In this document: piece after piece, positions 22,101 to 31,400 of the stretch
Position numbering within the stretch: position 1 is the stretch's first letter
Layout of the letters: every line of letters starts with the position of its first letter
From: Branchiostoma floridae
Taxonomy: Eukaryota > Chordata > Leptocardii > Amphioxiformes > Branchiostomatidae
NCBI RefSeq assembly: GCF_000003815.2
Contig: NW_023365701.1
Span: 271,782 to 335,781 of the forward strand
Direction of reading: 5' to 3'
Length of the DNA stretch: 64,000 nt
Notes under the pieces: generated by a model
What the model was told of the DNA's origin: nothing
Database searches by the model: none
Seen by the model: the letters and a program-made list of their open reading frames with translations, nothing else
Position numbers and translations under genes: made by a program

Positions 22101-25100
22101 TCCGTATCTGCTATCTAGCGAAATACCCAATACAAATTTGTCACCAAATACATTTTACATTGCCTGTGCAACAATCATCTTGGGGTACAAATGTAAAGGT
22201 GAGCAACCACCAACCACTTACCTATTGTGACATCCGTCTGTCTGTTGGGACTCCAGGTGATACAGGTGGGAACGCCTCCGATGACACCCTTACCTGTCAC
22301 AAGAAAGTGTCACAATTCTTTTCAGCACATATAACACTACAGCAAGCTTTCTTTTATAGCTAAACCTTATATTCAAATAATGGGTATTACATGTTCGCAA
22401 AGCTATTTACTTACTATATGTATCAGAATGAACTGATCTGTTTAATCACAAGTTTTAAGGACATACATGTAACATGACACCAATATATACATTCTACTAT
22501 ATACAAGTAGAAGCGATTCTGTTATATCATTGTTTCCATGTTGTAGAGATGTCAAATAAAGTGCGTGTGATACATACATAGGGTGCAGGAACTTTGATGA
22601 TATACAATATTAGACAGTTCCTTACCCAGACTACAGGCAGCCTTTTCCTTCCGTGTGTCCCACATCAGCGCTCGCCCGTCCTAGGAGAAAAAGACTCATC
22701 TCAATGTCAACAGTCTCAGAGTTCAGAGATCAAGTGCATATTATGGATTTTCCTGTAGGCATTGGGTATTCTGAGAGTTTAAATACTGTATTTGAAACAT
22801 TCTACTATACTGTAAATGCATTAAAGTTCGCGAGAATTTAATTTCGCGGCAGCGGGAAAAATGACTTTTCGCTGTGGTTTTAATTTCCAGGTAGCACCAT
22901 GCACTGTAGTCTCTTACTGTTATGGAAAAATGTTTGCAGTGGTTTTAAATTCGGCCGCCACGAAAACCGCGAACATTGAACCACCGCGAAAGTTTCTGCA
23001 TTTACATATTTCTTCATCCTGATCACACTAATTCTTGAGTCCTTGTATTATCATCAATCAGGAAAAATAAGCATGATAAGAGTTTTCACAGCATGAAATT
23101 CAGATAGACAGTAACTATTACTAAATACTTTTCTGAGCCAGGTTGCACAGTGTGTAGCCAGTAGTCACTAATATAGTATACACACATGTACATTTGGAGC
23201 TGACTTTTGAGTTCAAACACTGACCACTTGACCAGACCTATCCGTCTGTCCAGATTTTTCCATAAAAGTATGTTTTACCTTGTAGAGCATTCCATGCTTT
23301 GCAACACAAGCAGATATTCATATAGTAAGGTTCTTTTAGCACAACCAGAAAATAGCTTACGTCCAATGTTTCCGTGTCTGTCAGACACCATCATCAGGGT
23401 GGAATGACGGGAAACTACTTCTTGCTGCTACTTATAGCCGATGTAGGTGGCGTTACAGCAGCAAGAATGCCGTCCCAGTCGTGGCTCAACGTTGAACGTA
23501 AGTTATTTTCTGGTTATGCTAAAAGAACCTTACTATATGAATAATTGCCAACCTGATGAAGTTATTCACGGATACAAGCAGATATACTTCAGAGTTTTTG
23601 TTTCCATGACTTTTGGCAGATTGACATTTTGCAATGCAACAGGTGCACTACTAGCTATCCTTGTCTGCCTAACATGGAGTCCCCCCCTGTAGTTGACAAT
23701 TACACCAGTAAAAATATCTTCAGGCTCTACGCATCTAGTCCCTGGAGTGAGAGTTCCTGTCTTATTGACGTCTGACGCAAGTGGACGTCACTCATCTCCC
23801 CTTTTTAATTTCCTTATCCTGCTTATATAAGATGTTTTTCCTCGTCAAGGCTACGTGTGACGCGGGAAGGTGTCACTCATCCTCCCCCGCCTCACGAGTG
23901 CGGCCATGTATAGAAGCACAAGCTTTACAAGTAAAACTTTATTTTACGTAATGAGCTATTCACATTTCTCGAATCCAGTACAGCAAGAGAGACTCGATGC
24001 TACAGACAGATTTGTATACATCTTTGGATGCCACAACTCCCATAATGTAAAGATAGGCAAATATATCAAAGACTGCTTTGCTATTAGAAAGAATGATGAA
24101 ACTCATGATTAGCCCAACTCGATTGTAACACTATATCAAAGACTTGTGTTAGCCCTCCTTGCTATGTGAATTAGGATATTAAGTCTTTTTCTATACACCT
24201 ATTTTGTACTTTGTGTAACAGTCGTTGCCATACATTGTACCATGTACAAATGTCGAGCAATAAAGTCCATTCAATTGTAAAACCAGCAACTAGTGTACAT
24301 TTTGTCTGCCAACTAAGTTCTTTTGATACATTGATAAAGGTTAGACATCCTGGCGATAAGATACACCTGCGGGGCCGCGTAGCACAGTGGTAGTGTATTC
24401 GGCCCGTGACCGAGAGGTCGCCGGTTCGAATCCACCTGCCGTGTTGCCGGTCTTGTGCCCTTGGGAAAAGCACTTTACACGACTTTCCTCACTTTACTCA
24501 AGTGAAAATGAGTCGTCCCTCGGATAGGACGTTAAATGGAGGTCCCGTGTATGGGGAGAGCCACACCCCGGGCACGTAAAAGAACCCGCCACATGTGCGA
24601 TGGTGCGATGTGGCGGATCAAACCATTCCGGCCAAAATGGGGTAGGGAATTTCCCGAGCAGCCTCGTAACCCCTGCTTCGCCTATTGAGTCAGTGAAGTC
24701 AAGCTTGCTTAAGCTTGATGTTTCTGACTCAGGGAGAAGAGATGCTGCTACAGTTATCGCTATGGGCCGCTCTTCATCACCATGATGATAACATCAGGCC
24801 CTACGAACCTGATTTAGAAAAAAAAAAAAAAAAAACCTGGTCCAGGTAACAGTTACTCAAGCAACCTGATAGGATGCAGATTCCCGGTTGATGTGATTGG
24901 ACATAATACAATTAGTTGGATTTTACTGCTACTGCATACTAGTATATATCTGTTGCTTCTGATATACTGTAAATGCCTTTAAGTTTGTGCGGATTTAATT
25001 TTGCGGTAGCAAGAAAAAGGACTTTTTGCGATGGTTTTAAGTTCATGGTAACACCATGCACTGTAGTCTCTTACTGCCACAGAAAAATGTTTGCAGTGGT

Positions 25101-27978
25101 TTTAAGTTTGCGGTGAAGCGGCCACCACAAAAACTGCGAACATTAAACCACCACGAAAGTTTCTGCATTTACAGTATGTCTTTTTTTACCAGATGACAGC
25201 GTACATACCTGTGCACAGGAGAGGAAGACATGTTTGTCCATAGGGTTACAACAGATGCACCATATCGTGTCAGTGTGTGCTGAAGGGGAAAACATTCGCA
25301 TGTCAATGTCACATATCACCTCCTCACACATTCTGGGTTTCAATACATGTGGTAGCCCAATGAAAGGCCTAATGCAAAAGTCAGTTTTAAAATCAATGTA
25401 GAGATTATCTATAATACAGTGAATAGTGAATTCATGATGCAATATTTCTATACTGTGCTGCATGTACACATGTACAGTTATGCTTCCATTCTACCATTCT
25501 CAAACTTGATTACATTTGTATGTACAGCTCACTGTAGCAGTAATTCTGCTACAGTGTACTGTACATACAAATGTAATCAAGTTAACGCATGAAGCAAATA
25601 AACAACACATTTGCAGGTTTGTACTGTAAACAAAGGATTATAATATTTATATGGCTGTGCATCAACTAACAGAAAAAAAATCTAGCTGCAACATTTACTG
25701 GTGAAGCATGATGTACAAGCAGATAAATTCAAGAAAATAGCTTTAATACAGAAAAAGATTTCAGTCTATACCTTTCAGTGTTTTCATAGCCAACTTAGTT
25801 TCCAAGTCCCAGATCTTGATACTGTGGGTACGAAACATTGATAAATATGTCAACTAATGATACCTCATCTGTTATCATCAATATTTTGCACTCCAAATTA
25901 AAGATTCGACAAAATCATCATCAGACATTGGTGTGGGTACAGAAAATTCAGGTCCAGGTCCAGTTCAGATCCAAAGGATCAGGTCCAGGTCCAGTCCTGA
26001 ACCTAAATGTTGGTAAAAACTCCTGAATGGACAATTGTCACTGAATGGACAATACAAACTTTGTAGCAAAATGGACCACGTGCACCGTTCTGCATTGTCC
26101 ATTTAGCATAGTAACAACAATGGAGATATGATTGGTCAAACTTAACGTAGACTTCTGAACAGACATATGGACACAGCAACTTTCATAGGGAGTTTGAAAC
26201 TAGGTAACAAACTAACGTTGCGTCTGCACCACCTGACACGGCTGTGTTGGTGTCAGGTGCCACGCTGATGGTGTGGGCTGTGCTGTCGTGTGCGTAGCTG
26301 TACCACAGCGCCTGGAAGGACTCCCCTTCCTCAGACAGCTGCCACATCTCTACAGCACCTGAAACAGGAAAACATATTTTTTCAAGTCTTTAGTACAGCT
26401 GAGGTGAGGTGAGTACAGCTTTCATAAGCTGTCTTAAGACAGGGGTAATACGAGCGATCGCGATGATGTCACGGTGACACAGTGGTAGGCACAAAGCAGG
26501 TGGTTGGCAAAAGATTGATTTACATATTAACCAGTAATTTGAGCCGCTTATTTGAATATCAATTTTTGATCCAATCTACTGACGTCCTGGTAGGCAACAA
26601 CCATCCAATACCCCTGATATAAACAACAACAGCGATCGCTCGTATACTAACAGATCAAACTACATTGTATACCCCTGAAGTTGGACAAAACTGTATCTGG
26701 TACTGGTCGAGGGTAAATTCTGGGCTGTATACACCTCCATAATAGCACCTGGAACAATTACGAGTCTCAAGCAGAAGAGCTCTCACAAGCTGTCTTCAGA
26801 CTGGTGTAACAGCTCAAATGATACCCCTGAACAAAATTCTATTCAGGTAAATTCTGGTTAAGGGTAAAGTCTGGGCTGTTAGTGTTACATAACATTAACA
26901 GCACTTGGAAGAGGAGCAACTTACGAGTAAGCCTTTGGTACTTAAGTAAGAAAGTTGTGCAGGAATTCTTTTCTTCTTCAAATACTATTCCAACGAATGT
27001 ATATCTTATACCTGCTATCTGATACTAACCAGAATCTGAGGCTACAATAAGTTGGTTATCATTGACGAGCTGCAGGTCGGCTATTCCAGCCTCCGTCTGC
27101 ACCCCCGCCGTACACTGTTCCACGTGGGGGGCGACGCTCGGGTCCTGGAAGTGCCACAGCGACCCTGTCCAGTACCGGCCCGTCAGCCGCGAGGCGCCGA
27201 TAATCAAGGATCCGTCTGAAACCAAAACAGAAAACAGATGTAATGTCAATTCTCATATACAGCCATGTGGCGTGTTCGATACACTCAATCCCTCGATCCC
27301 TTGGAAGTTAAGCAACGCAAGGTCTGGACAGTCCATGGAGGACGACCGGATTGCTGTAGCCGGACCAAGCACGGTCATTCCACAAAGTCGTCTTCCGGGA
27401 GGGACGTAAAACGGGGGTACCTACTGGCTGGCAAAATACACTATTATTACTATTATACTATTATACATTCGACTGGTGCTGTAACTAGTTTTTACCTGAG
27501 GGTTACTAAGTGAAGTTGGGCCGCTTTAGAGAGACAACAGTTACAATAGTAAGTTATATACTATATAGTTATGAGACTGTTGTTGTCCAAGATGTCTCAG
27601 GTGACTGTATTTCTGGTCTGTCTAATGACGATCAAACTGGTTGCACAATGTTTTTTCTCGAATCATTGTGCTACTACCTCTGACCCGGTCATGGGACCCT
27701 TCAGTGGGTTCTCGGTAACTATTCCTCTGTCTTCTATTAAAATTAAAAGAGGAACAGGGTTTTCCCCTGTCCAGACTGACCAGGTTTTTCCGAAACCCCC
27801 AAATCAACTTCTAGATTATGTGGTCTACCTGGTCTCCACAATAGATGTAGTACATCTAACATCTGTCACTGTCATAAAACGATTATTATCACAAATTGTT
27901 TGGGTATCAAAATTTGTTACCTGATCGACAGCGGAGCACTTCCAAGTGCCGGTCCATAGCTGCAGGCACGTCCACCAT
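16739..27978 (-). CDS. WDR77: WDR77 / MEP50 methylosome WD40 protein (one exon not found)
   Basis: WDR77 is the WD40 partner of PRMT5 in the methylosome, which symmetrically dimethylates Sm proteins and histones. Coding exons in transcript order: 27978-27921, 27215-27030, 26358-26217, 25821-25772, 25279-25209, 22680-22626, 22293-22222, 19250-19133, 18351-18283, 16843-16739. All listed junctions have GT-AG and compatible phases. The second exon reads [20 protein letters not shown] and [12 protein letters not shown], very close to human WDR77; later blades give [32 protein letters not shown] and the C-terminus VLHHKLDGF. The start (AAAATGG) precedes a peptide matching human M-E-R-Q-L-E-A-x-R-Y-R-S-D. 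About 308 residues are seen against 342 in human. The missing ~35 residues are the last-but-one blade, expected between 18282 and 16844, where a 100-N gap lies. Two exon edges are tandemly duplicated in introns. Confidence 0.93.
16933..17010 (-). repeat. Acceptor echo 1 of WDR77 last exon
   Basis: Copies the intron end and the first ~46 coding bases of the exon at 16739-16843, including the AG acceptor at 16979-16980, then stops abruptly in a (CA)n tract. In transcription order it lies upstream of the real exon, so it remains inside the intron. It lacks the rest of the exon and the stop codon. Confidence 0.9.
17274..17370 (-). repeat. Acceptor echo 2 of WDR77 last exon
   Basis: A second, more diverged copy of the same intron-exon boundary, again bounded by (CA)n. 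Differences from the real exon (for example GATGGAGAAC for GGTGGAGAAC on the plus strand) show it is older or unconstrained. Confidence 0.9.
17581..17680. other. Assembly gap, 100 N
   Basis: Placeholder gap of unknown true size at the edge of the (CA)n field. It is the best candidate location for the missing WDR77 exon. Confidence 0.99.
17907..18228. mobile_element. MITE with CAGGGCTCGAAAT ends
   Basis: Left end CAGGGCTCGAAATACTGGGT and right end TGAATTTCGAGCCCTG are inverted, with GTGCACCCA/TGGGTGCAC blocks inside both arms. CTGAT occurs next to both ends. The CAGGGCTCGA-type terminus is typical of hAT-derived non-autonomous elements. It lies in a WDR77 intron, 55 bp from the exon at 18283-18351. 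Confidence 0.8.
18700..19120 (-). repeat. Four donor echoes of a WDR77 exon with (GT)n linkers
   Basis: The 3' end of the exon at 19133-19250 (minus-strand ACACAGGCTGGCCTACTGTC...GAACCAAG) together with its donor GTCAGTAGGG is repeated at about 19015-19070, 18945-19000, 18838-18892 and, less well, 18700-18752. Units are joined by (GT)n or (GCGT)n tracts of variable length. All copies lie downstream of the real donor in transcription order, so use of the first donor removes them. Confidence 0.93.
19456..19473. other. Fragment sharing the TTAGGCCACACCAATT end of a TIR element
   Basis: The sequence TTAGGCCACACCAATT matches the terminus of the element at 57625-57987. No second arm was found nearby. 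Confidence 0.4.
19802..19809. promoter_or_regulatory. Perfect CRE palindrome (TGACGTCA)
   Basis: A consensus cAMP-response element lies 35 bp upstream of the TRIM start codon, where a proximal promoter would be expected. This is a sequence match only. Confidence 0.5.
19844..21694 (+). CDS. TRIM-NHL E3 ubiquitin ligase-like protein, single exon, nested in WDR77
   Basis: A 616-residue uninterrupted frame. The ATG at 19844 was chosen over an upstream non-ATG extension because of its AAAATGGCGG context and because the RING starts 17 residues later. RING finger 18-57 has C-x2-C, C-x-H-x2-C-x2-C and C-x2-C; B-box 104-135 has C-x2-H, C-x2-C, C-x2-C and H-x2-H; a coiled coil runs from about 140 to 260; a Pro/Ala/Thr-rich linker follows; NHL beta-propeller repeats occupy about 335-615 ([40 protein letters not shown]). 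This order is that of TRIM2/3/32/71-like proteins, which ubiquitinate substrates and may bind RNA or protein through the NHL. It lies in the WDR77 intron 19251-22221 on the opposite strand. Its lack of introns suggests a retrocopy origin. The exact orthologue is not clear. Confidence 0.92.
   Translation: MAAAPPSLGEQIREELSCSICLELFTRPKVLPCQHTFCQDCLQDHAGRGGVFTCPNCRRQISLPSQGVKGLPDNHLVSSLCARLQGQATLSEKTSEQPQPRNRCSFHPSEELKLYCMQCQLPVCIECCEEGHAGHPTTGLKKAAQERRSTVQTLINEGRNNLETYCSFIRSLRQKEKTLNEQKQQRDNSIIQAYNKMVLKLTERKDDLLYESERNYRENLDRFQHVRDRVLADVSELSAACDRAEQELEQFLGQETILVLGKYRGKAAPTPVQTQPAVFQPTDTPVPVLGHVTDPSAPIPAAPAASNVAARVSGHHHGNLQQGGCQPQRLKFGGQGVESQEFKNPSGVTVSDEGEVFVADCWNQRIQVFTLQGTFVRQFPAPLTPISDVAMDGEGNLWVVGSVYTQECRASGIAIQYTKDGRVLRKFKPKKIQSSSVSTIAVDKQRNHILVLVQDLQDGKHHMQVYRPDGTLVKTVDVQKVIEEERNQQQGTKALYPPPSTFYVTTDGEGNILLSIGYYNCVFVFKEDGQFLFHFGDLGSGEGELKGPSGICTDRVGNIIVADSGNRRVEMFDKTGRFIKHITTDMTKPCAVAMATQGQVVVTDSEKHSVSIFYNF
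21695..22221 (+). other. TRIM 3' flank / WDR77 intron
   Basis: AT-rich sequence without a canonical AATAAA on the plus strand. The TRIM polyadenylation site is not placed. Confidence 0.35.
22808..23007. mobile_element. MITE, CTGTAAATGCA family
   Basis: Left end TACTGTAAATGCATTAAAGT-TCGCG and right end CGCGAAAGTTTCTGCATTTA-CAT are inverted, about 200 bp in all. The internal phrase ACCATGCACTGTAGTCTCTT is shared with 24966-25177. It sits in a WDR77 intron. Confidence 0.85.
23316..23545. repeat. Foldback element with ~44-bp arms
   Basis: TTCATATAGTAAGGTTCTTT...CAGAAAATAGCTTACG at the left is repeated inverted at the right. The middle carries a second, weaker palindrome around TTGCTGCTA and TACAGCAGCAA. 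It has no coding content. Confidence 0.8.
24334..24875. mobile_element. MITE (TTACTCAAGCAAC family) split by a SINE
   Basis: The MITE's outer end (AAGGTTAGACATCCTGGCGA) is at 24340-24368 and the inner TTACTCAAGCAACCTGATAG resumes at 24851. The SINE occupies the space between, so it inserted into an older MITE copy. Confidence 0.7.
24371..24835 (+). mobile_element. Full-length tRNA-derived SINE with poly-A tail
   Basis: The head is tRNA-like: box A region TAGCACAGTGGTAGTG and box B GGTTCGAATCC at 24423-24433, followed by a ~380-bp body and a poly-A run ending at 24835. ACCTG lies directly on both sides, a 5-bp target-site duplication. Box B is intact, so polymerase III could still recognise it. 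Related copies: 2150-2540 (minus) and 56392-56640 (plus). Confidence 0.9.
24966..25177. mobile_element. MITE, CTGTAAATGCA family
   Basis: Same architecture as 22808-23007 (ATACTGTAAATGCCTTTAAG ... TTTCTGCATTTACAGTAT). Its right end is only 31 bp from the donor of a WDR77 exon at 25209-25279. Confidence 0.85.
25503..25583. ncRNA. 81-nt pre-miRNA-like hairpin in a WDR77 intron
   Basis: AACTTGATTACATTTGTATG-TACAG / CTC / ACTGTAGCAG pairs with its complement across a 5-nt loop (TAATT), leaving one small internal bulge (CTC against GTA). The stem is 38 positions per arm. It lies in the intron between exons 25821-25772 and 25279-25209. It could be a microRNA precursor, a very small MITE, or a chance foldback. 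Conservation cannot be judged here. Confidence 0.4.
25932..26005. repeat. GGTCCAGG-rich fragment of the GGTACC MITE family
   Basis: GTGGGTACAGAAAATTCAGG then repeated TCCAGGTCC, like the left end of the element at 9718-10186. No right end was found. Confidence 0.55.
26449..26644. mobile_element. MITE with TACGAGCGATCGC ends
   Basis: Inverted TACGAGCGATCGC termini 196 bp apart, which start and end with TA and include the GCGATCGC palindrome. It is located in a WDR77 intron. No other copy was seen in the window. Confidence 0.7.
27258..27385 (+). pseudogene. 5S rRNA-derived sequence (pseudogene or 5S-type SINE head)
   Basis: GATCCCTTGGAAGTTAAGCA ... GGTCTGGACAGTCCATGGAG-GACGACC ... TGCTGTAGCC follows the order of 5S rRNA internal-promoter blocks (GATCTCGGAAGCTAAGCA, TACTTGGATGGGAGACCGCC, GGTGCTGTAGGC) with many substitutions and small indels. 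It is too diverged to be a working 5S gene. Confidence 0.6.
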
Positions 27979-28494
27979 TTTAACTTGTGCAGCTGACCAA
28001 AGACGAGAGAAGACCTTGATTGAGCTCGTAGATTTACTGCCAGCAGCAAGAAACTTTATGAACTTGAATAACGCTGAAGATCAGATAAAGCCAAATGTCA
28101 CGTTTTGTTTTCTCGAGGATGAAAAACCATGTGTACCGGTGGATGGTCCCACTTGGTCATAGGGGAGTTCTTGTATAAATTGCTTACGTTTTCGTTTCAA
28201 TTAGATTAAATGACACCGACACAAAGATTAAAAGTATTTAAATATTTGTTTCCAATACTTTAAGTACATATATTAAGTACATATGACGTGTTTTTATCAA
28301 ATAATTGTTCAAAATGCTCCCTACAATTGTTTTATGGTATGGTCTACATTCACATGTTTTGCGAACTGTGGTAAAATAAATGATTAGATTTTACGACTGT
28401 GTTAGGGTCTTGCGGCAGTTTCGGGGTTTCCTGCGCTGCGCGGAACGGGTCCAGCGACCATTTTTTTCGGAGCCGGGATTTGGCAGGGAAAATC
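27979..28494. promoter_or_regulatory. Divergent promoter region shared by WDR77 and ATP5PB
   Basis: Only 516 bp separate the WDR77 and ATP5PB start codons, which face away from each other, so both promoters must lie in or overlap this interval. GC content rises toward the ATP5PB side (28410-28500). No TATA box was evident at either side. Confidence 0.7.
28432..28443. promoter_or_regulatory. NRF-1-like site upstream of ATP5PB
   Basis: TGCGCTGCGCGG differs at one core position from the NRF-1 palindrome TGCGCATGCGC-type. It lies 52 bp before the start codon. NRF-1 controls many nuclear genes for oxidative phosphorylation in animals, so the position fits; binding is inferred. Confidence 0.45.
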
Positions 28495-31400
28495 ATGTTG
28501 TCCCGGTTGGCTGCTAGATCAGGTAAATAAATGTCTTTTGCGCACAAAAGACCCACAGGTCGTTTATGTGCTAACGTTCTCGAAGCTAGTATTGTTGTCT
28601 TTTCCGTGTTGTCACCGTTTAGTTGTTTGTGGGACGATAAAACTGGGTGACCTTCATGAAGGGGGAGGGGGGCGCTGTCACCGGTAGGTCAGAAAATCCA
28701 ACCCAAGTTCACAAAACTGTAACAAGTGATACAGTTGGCACTGTGAAAGTGAGGAGGAACAACTATTGTTGTCATTCGTAGCGTTGCAAAACTACGAAAG
28801 CTTCACCCTCCTTTTTCAGCACTCGGTTCCAGTGCTGAAGATGGCTTCAGCACTGGATTTCCAGTGCTGAACGTTCGTCAGCACTGGCCTTCCAGTGCTG
28901 ATGCGCTCTCAGCACTGGAAAAGCCGGCGTCAGCACTGGAAACCGAGTGCTCGGACGATATTCCGTGCTGGCCACTCAAATCATTTCCAGAAGGGCTGTA
29001 ATTATCATTCAAAATCACACACAATAAATAGGTATTCCAACCAAAATTTCAAAAACACAATACAATGTTAGTTTTTACTGTTTATGAAAGAGCTAATAAA
29101 GAGAAGTAAAATGCTTTTTAAATGAAGCAAATATCTTAAGCGGTTGCTGAGATATGGCTCCTTGAAGTTTCCAAAATCTGCCCTCCGGAATGGCCGGCCG
29201 CGCGATAAATTATGAAAATTAACAAAATAGCTTTTTTAAGGGGTGATAAAAAGGTAAGTAAAGGCTGAAAAGCTTATTTTATCTTATTTACTTGTAATAT
29301 GCACTACATAGAAATATTCTACAGGATTCCAGACATTAATATCTTTTTATTATGTTTTTACACAGGGTCAAAGTATGCATTTTGCAACAAATTACTCAGT
29401 GGCAGCGTGACCTTTGACCCCTGGGGAAGGAAAATTCCTCCAAAGTTTACACACTTGTATCTCTTGACAGGAATGACCATGTCTTCCAATATTTCACATA
29501 AAACAGCACCCAGTGGTGTTCTTTCACACAATAACAGTCATGTTATCTGTACTTCATAAGAAAATGAGTAAATTTGGGTATATTTACACACATTTTTGGT
29601 TGCGTTCTATGGTATTTTGCTGGTGAGTATACTATACGGTGCACTGTACTAGACCGAGTACCATACTTAATATACTTTTACAATGTACAGCATTATGTTA
29701 TTTCCTATTACCAAAGAATGTCACATCCACAGAATGTCAACAATGGTAACTTCTCTAATAAGAATTAGGTCAACTTGGTCAAGGTCAAAGGTAAGATTGC
29801 ATGAACATCTCGCATTATTTGATGAGGCACAATGTTACACTGCATCATTAGCATAAGTTCACACTTGCACAATACATGACAGATGTTAGTACTCTAAGAA
29901 GAGATAAAATAATGATAAATAGACAATGTAAACACTGAATTTATCATGACAAGGTAAACTTTTTTCAAGGTCACAGGCTATTTTCTGTAAATGTAACGTT
30001 ACATAGATTTCTTGGATGTACTTCCTGATAATTCTTATAGTCAGTAATTATCACCTGTATCATGCAAAGTACACAAAGTTTTGCACACAAAAAAGGCCTA
30101 CTTATCATTTCCTGTGGCACTAACTGTTCTGTGCTTTCTTAACAAACTTAACACTTTTATTTAGTTAAACTGGCTGCACAACTAATAGTTAACTTGTCAA
30201 CTTTACATTTGTCCTACACCATCCAATACATGTGTATCTCGCTCTACTTATTGGTACTACAACCTACATTCTTCAAGTTTTTTCTCTGCTGGTCTTTTAT
30301 CAGCCACATCCCAGATTAGATAGAATATTCCCCCTAATAAACAATTAAACTTTTAGTTTTATTATTGTGTCTACCATGGTGATGAATGATGATGGTCATC
30401 TATCTGCGGCGAAGACGTCCTACCCAAGTACCCGACACCATCACTACGGTGATTTGTGGTTATACAGTTCTTTTTTATGACGTAATAAAGTGGTTATAAA
30501 GAAAGAATTAGACTGACACATGCATGTAACTGAATTCTATATAATACATCAAGAAGATTTGAAGTTAAAATAGATTAAGATTAGATAAATTCCCAAAACC
30601 GGATGGAAGAAGGTAAGTCAGTGAGTGTCATTGCTTCTACACCATCTTCTACGACTGAACCTGGATACCAAGTCTTGGAGGTCGCCATTACCAAACTGTA
30701 GAGACAAGAATATAATATTGCAGGTAAGTACTGCAGATTTATGATCTTTACTATATATCCAGACATGCAAAGTCAAACAAAATGCCACATGGCACAAAGA
30801 GCACTTGAGCAATCTGGTTGTACGAGCTTACTTCACAATGAAAATGCCATAAGTATCTTTTTTAATTGGGCATAGCTTCCCCAGCTGACCCTAACAGGTG
30901 GCCACACAAGTGAAAAAAATACACTTGGTATTTTGGACTCGGAACGAGGTAAGAAATGATTTGACAAATAATAACAATGACATTGAAAATACCACTGATT
31001 TCTTATTTTGAAAAAAAAATTGGGCATAGGTTCCCCGGCTGACCCCTAACCGGGGGCCACGGTTGCCTCAAGTTCAACAAGTAAAAAAATACACCATGGT
31101 ATTTTGGACTTGGAACAAGGCAAGAAATGATTCACACAAATAATAACGAGGGTATTGAAAATGCCATTAATTATTTGTTTTGAAAAAATTGGGCATAGGT
31201 TCCCCGGCTGACCCCTAACCGGGGGCCACGGTTGCCTCAAGTTCAACAAGTAAAAAAATACACTGTGGTATTTTGGACTTGGAACAAGGCAAGAAATGAT
31301 TCACACAAATAATATCGAGGATATTGAAAATGCCATTAATTATTTATTTTGAAAAATTTGGGCATAGGTTCCCCGGCTGACCCCTAACCGGGGGCCACGG

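Noticed and set aside
23207-23692. Short plus-strand frames near 23.2-23.7 kb
   Set aside because: They span a foldback element and match no family.
24371-24445. Functional tRNA gene
   Set aside because: Box A and B are present, but there is no cloverleaf acceptor pairing and the sequence continues into a SINE body with a poly-A tail.
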